A DNA stretch of 6,221 bases from assembly GCA_020849825.1 (NCBI GenBank), contig JADZFP010000142.1:1-6221 (forward strand), in the 5' to 3' direction. The notes under the pieces were generated by a model. That model did no database searches, was not told where the DNA came from, and saw nothing but the letters and a program-made list of their open reading frames with translations. Below are positions 5,342 through 6,221 of the stretch, piece by piece; the first letter of the stretch is position 1; each line of letters begins with the position of its first letter. Origin of the DNA: Saprospiraceae bacterium. GTDB lineage: Bacteria > Bacteroidota > Bacteroidia > Chitinophagales > Saprospiraceae. The translations under genes were made by a program, and so were the position numbers.

Positions 5342-6221
5342 TTCCCACTCGATCGTCGCCGGCGGTTTGGTCGAGATATCGAACACTACCCGATTGATGC
5401 CGCGCACCTGGTTGATGATTTCGCTCGACACCTCGGCCAGGAACTCATAAGGCAGGCGGCTCCATTCGGCCGTCATGCCGTCGGTGGAGTTGACGGCCCG
5501 CAGCGCGACGGCTTGTTCGTAGGTGCGTTCGTCGCCCATGACGCCAACCGACTGGATGGGCAACAAAATAGTGCCGGCCTGCCATACCTGATCGTACAGG
5601 CCCGATGATTTGAGTTTGTTGATGTAAATGGCGTCGGCTTCCTGCAGGAGGCGAACCTTATCGGGCGTGATGTCGCCCAGGATTCGAATGCCTAGTCCCG
5701 GACCGGGGAACGGATGACGATTGAGGATCATGGCCGGCACGCCGAGTTCGCGTCCTACGCGGCGCACCTCGTCTTTGAACAGCATGCGCAGCGGCTCCAC
5801 GATTTTCAGTTTGAGTTGTTCGGGCAGCCCCCCTACGTTGTGGTGGCTTTTAATGGTAACAGAAGGGCCGTGTACGCTCACCGATTCGATCACGTCGGGA
5901 TAAATGGTGCCTTGCCCCAGCCAGGCGCACTCCGGGTGCGCTTTTGATTCTTCTTCAAAAACTTCGATAAAAAGCCGGCCGATAATCTTGCGTTTTTGTT
6001 CGGGATCGCTCACGCCAGCCAGCGCCGAATAGAAGCGGTTTTTGTCATCGACTCCTTCGATGTTCAGGCCCATACCCTGATAGGAATGGAGCACGTCGTC
6101 GTATTCATTTTTGCGCAGCAGACCGTTGTCGACAAAGAAACAAAACAGCCGGTCACCGATGGCCCGGTGCAGCAAAGTCGCGGCCACGGTGGAATCGACG
6201 CCGCCGGAAAGGGCCATGATG
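5339..6221 (-). CDS. guaA: GMP synthase (glutamine-hydrolysing), C-terminal part, runs off right edge
   Basis: The last 293 residues of GMP synthase, which makes GMP from XMP, ATP and glutamine in the cytoplasm, the last step of de novo guanine nucleotide synthesis. The N-terminal glutamine amidotransferase domain (about 230 residues by comparison with the 525-residue E. coli enzyme) lies outside the window, and the reading frame continues to the edge. Visible are the ATP-pyrophosphatase P-loop SGGVDST near the edge, FFVDNGLLRKNE, GQGTIYPDVIES, the SHHNVGGLPE loop, RHPFPGPGLGIRILGD, which opens the dimerisation domain, and the invariant C-terminal KPPATIEWE that closes the XMP site. Nothing is broken. 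The gene is followed by a short repeat block and then the AraC regulator; no link to that regulator is evident. Adjacent purine genes, if any, would be beyond the right edge. Confidence 0.98.
   Translation of the reverse strand, partial: IMALSGGVDSTVAATLLHRAIGDRLFCFFVDNGLLRKNEYDDVLHSYQGMGLNIEGVDDKNRFYSALAGVSDPEQKRKIIGRLFIEVFEEESKAHPECAWLGQGTIYPDVIESVSVHGPSVTIKSHHNVGGLPEQLKLKIVEPLRMLFKDEVRRVGRELGVPAMILNRHPFPGPGLGIRILGDITPDKVRLLQEADAIYINKLKSSGLYDQVWQAGTILLPIQSVGVMGDERTYEQAVALRAVNSTDGMTAEWSRLPYEFLAEVSSEIINQVRGINRVVFDISTKPPATIEWE

Overview
The window comes from a bacterial chromosome, most likely a Bacteroidota species. A Cytophagales/Spirosomaceae-type organism (Dyadobacter- or Spirosoma-like) is my inference. 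The reasons are the protein flavours (a short Crp/Fnr regulator, a cupin-AraC regulator and a second type I methionine aminopeptidase of the Bacteroidota kind), weak or absent Shine-Dalgarno sequences, and one textbook Bacteroidota promoter (TTTG, 19 bp, TAnnTTTG). All eight genes lie on the minus strand, so transcription runs from high to low coordinates. There is no tRNA, rRNA, CRISPR array, insertion sequence or phage gene, and no gene-free stretch longer than about 150 bp.

Layout in the direction of transcription: the C-terminal 293 residues of GMP synthase (guaA, 6221-5339, cut by the window edge); a 143-bp spacer with three tandem 8-bp repeats; an AraC-family regulator (5195-4314); a 109-bp spacer with a promoter candidate and a 5'-UTR hairpin; a short-chain dehydrogenase/reductase (4204-3449); a 90-bp spacer with short direct and inverted repeats; an accessory type I methionine aminopeptidase (3358-2594); then a tight three-gene unit of a SnoaL/NTF2-like lipoprotein (2544-1993), a YgiD-type extradiol (DODA) dioxygenase (1987-1097) and a Crp/Fnr-family regulator (1087-500). 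After 71 bp comes the start of a zinc-independent MDR-superfamily oxidoreductase (quinone oxidoreductase-like), which runs off the left edge.

Gene cooperation: the lipoprotein, dioxygenase and regulator genes almost touch and share one good promoter, so they are very probably one operon. The regulator may control its own operon and the oxidoreductase behind it, whose start is covered by a 7+7-bp palindrome. A catechol-type dioxygenase next to a quinone-reductase-like enzyme would fit aromatic or quinone chemistry, but the substrate cannot be read from the sequence. The AraC regulator probably governs the reductase gene that follows it. guaA and the aminopeptidase are single-gene functions with no evident link to their neighbours. 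I see mostly ordinary chromosomal content and no clear sign of an undescribed multi-gene system; the most interesting parts are the dioxygenase operon and several small regulatory-looking repeats.
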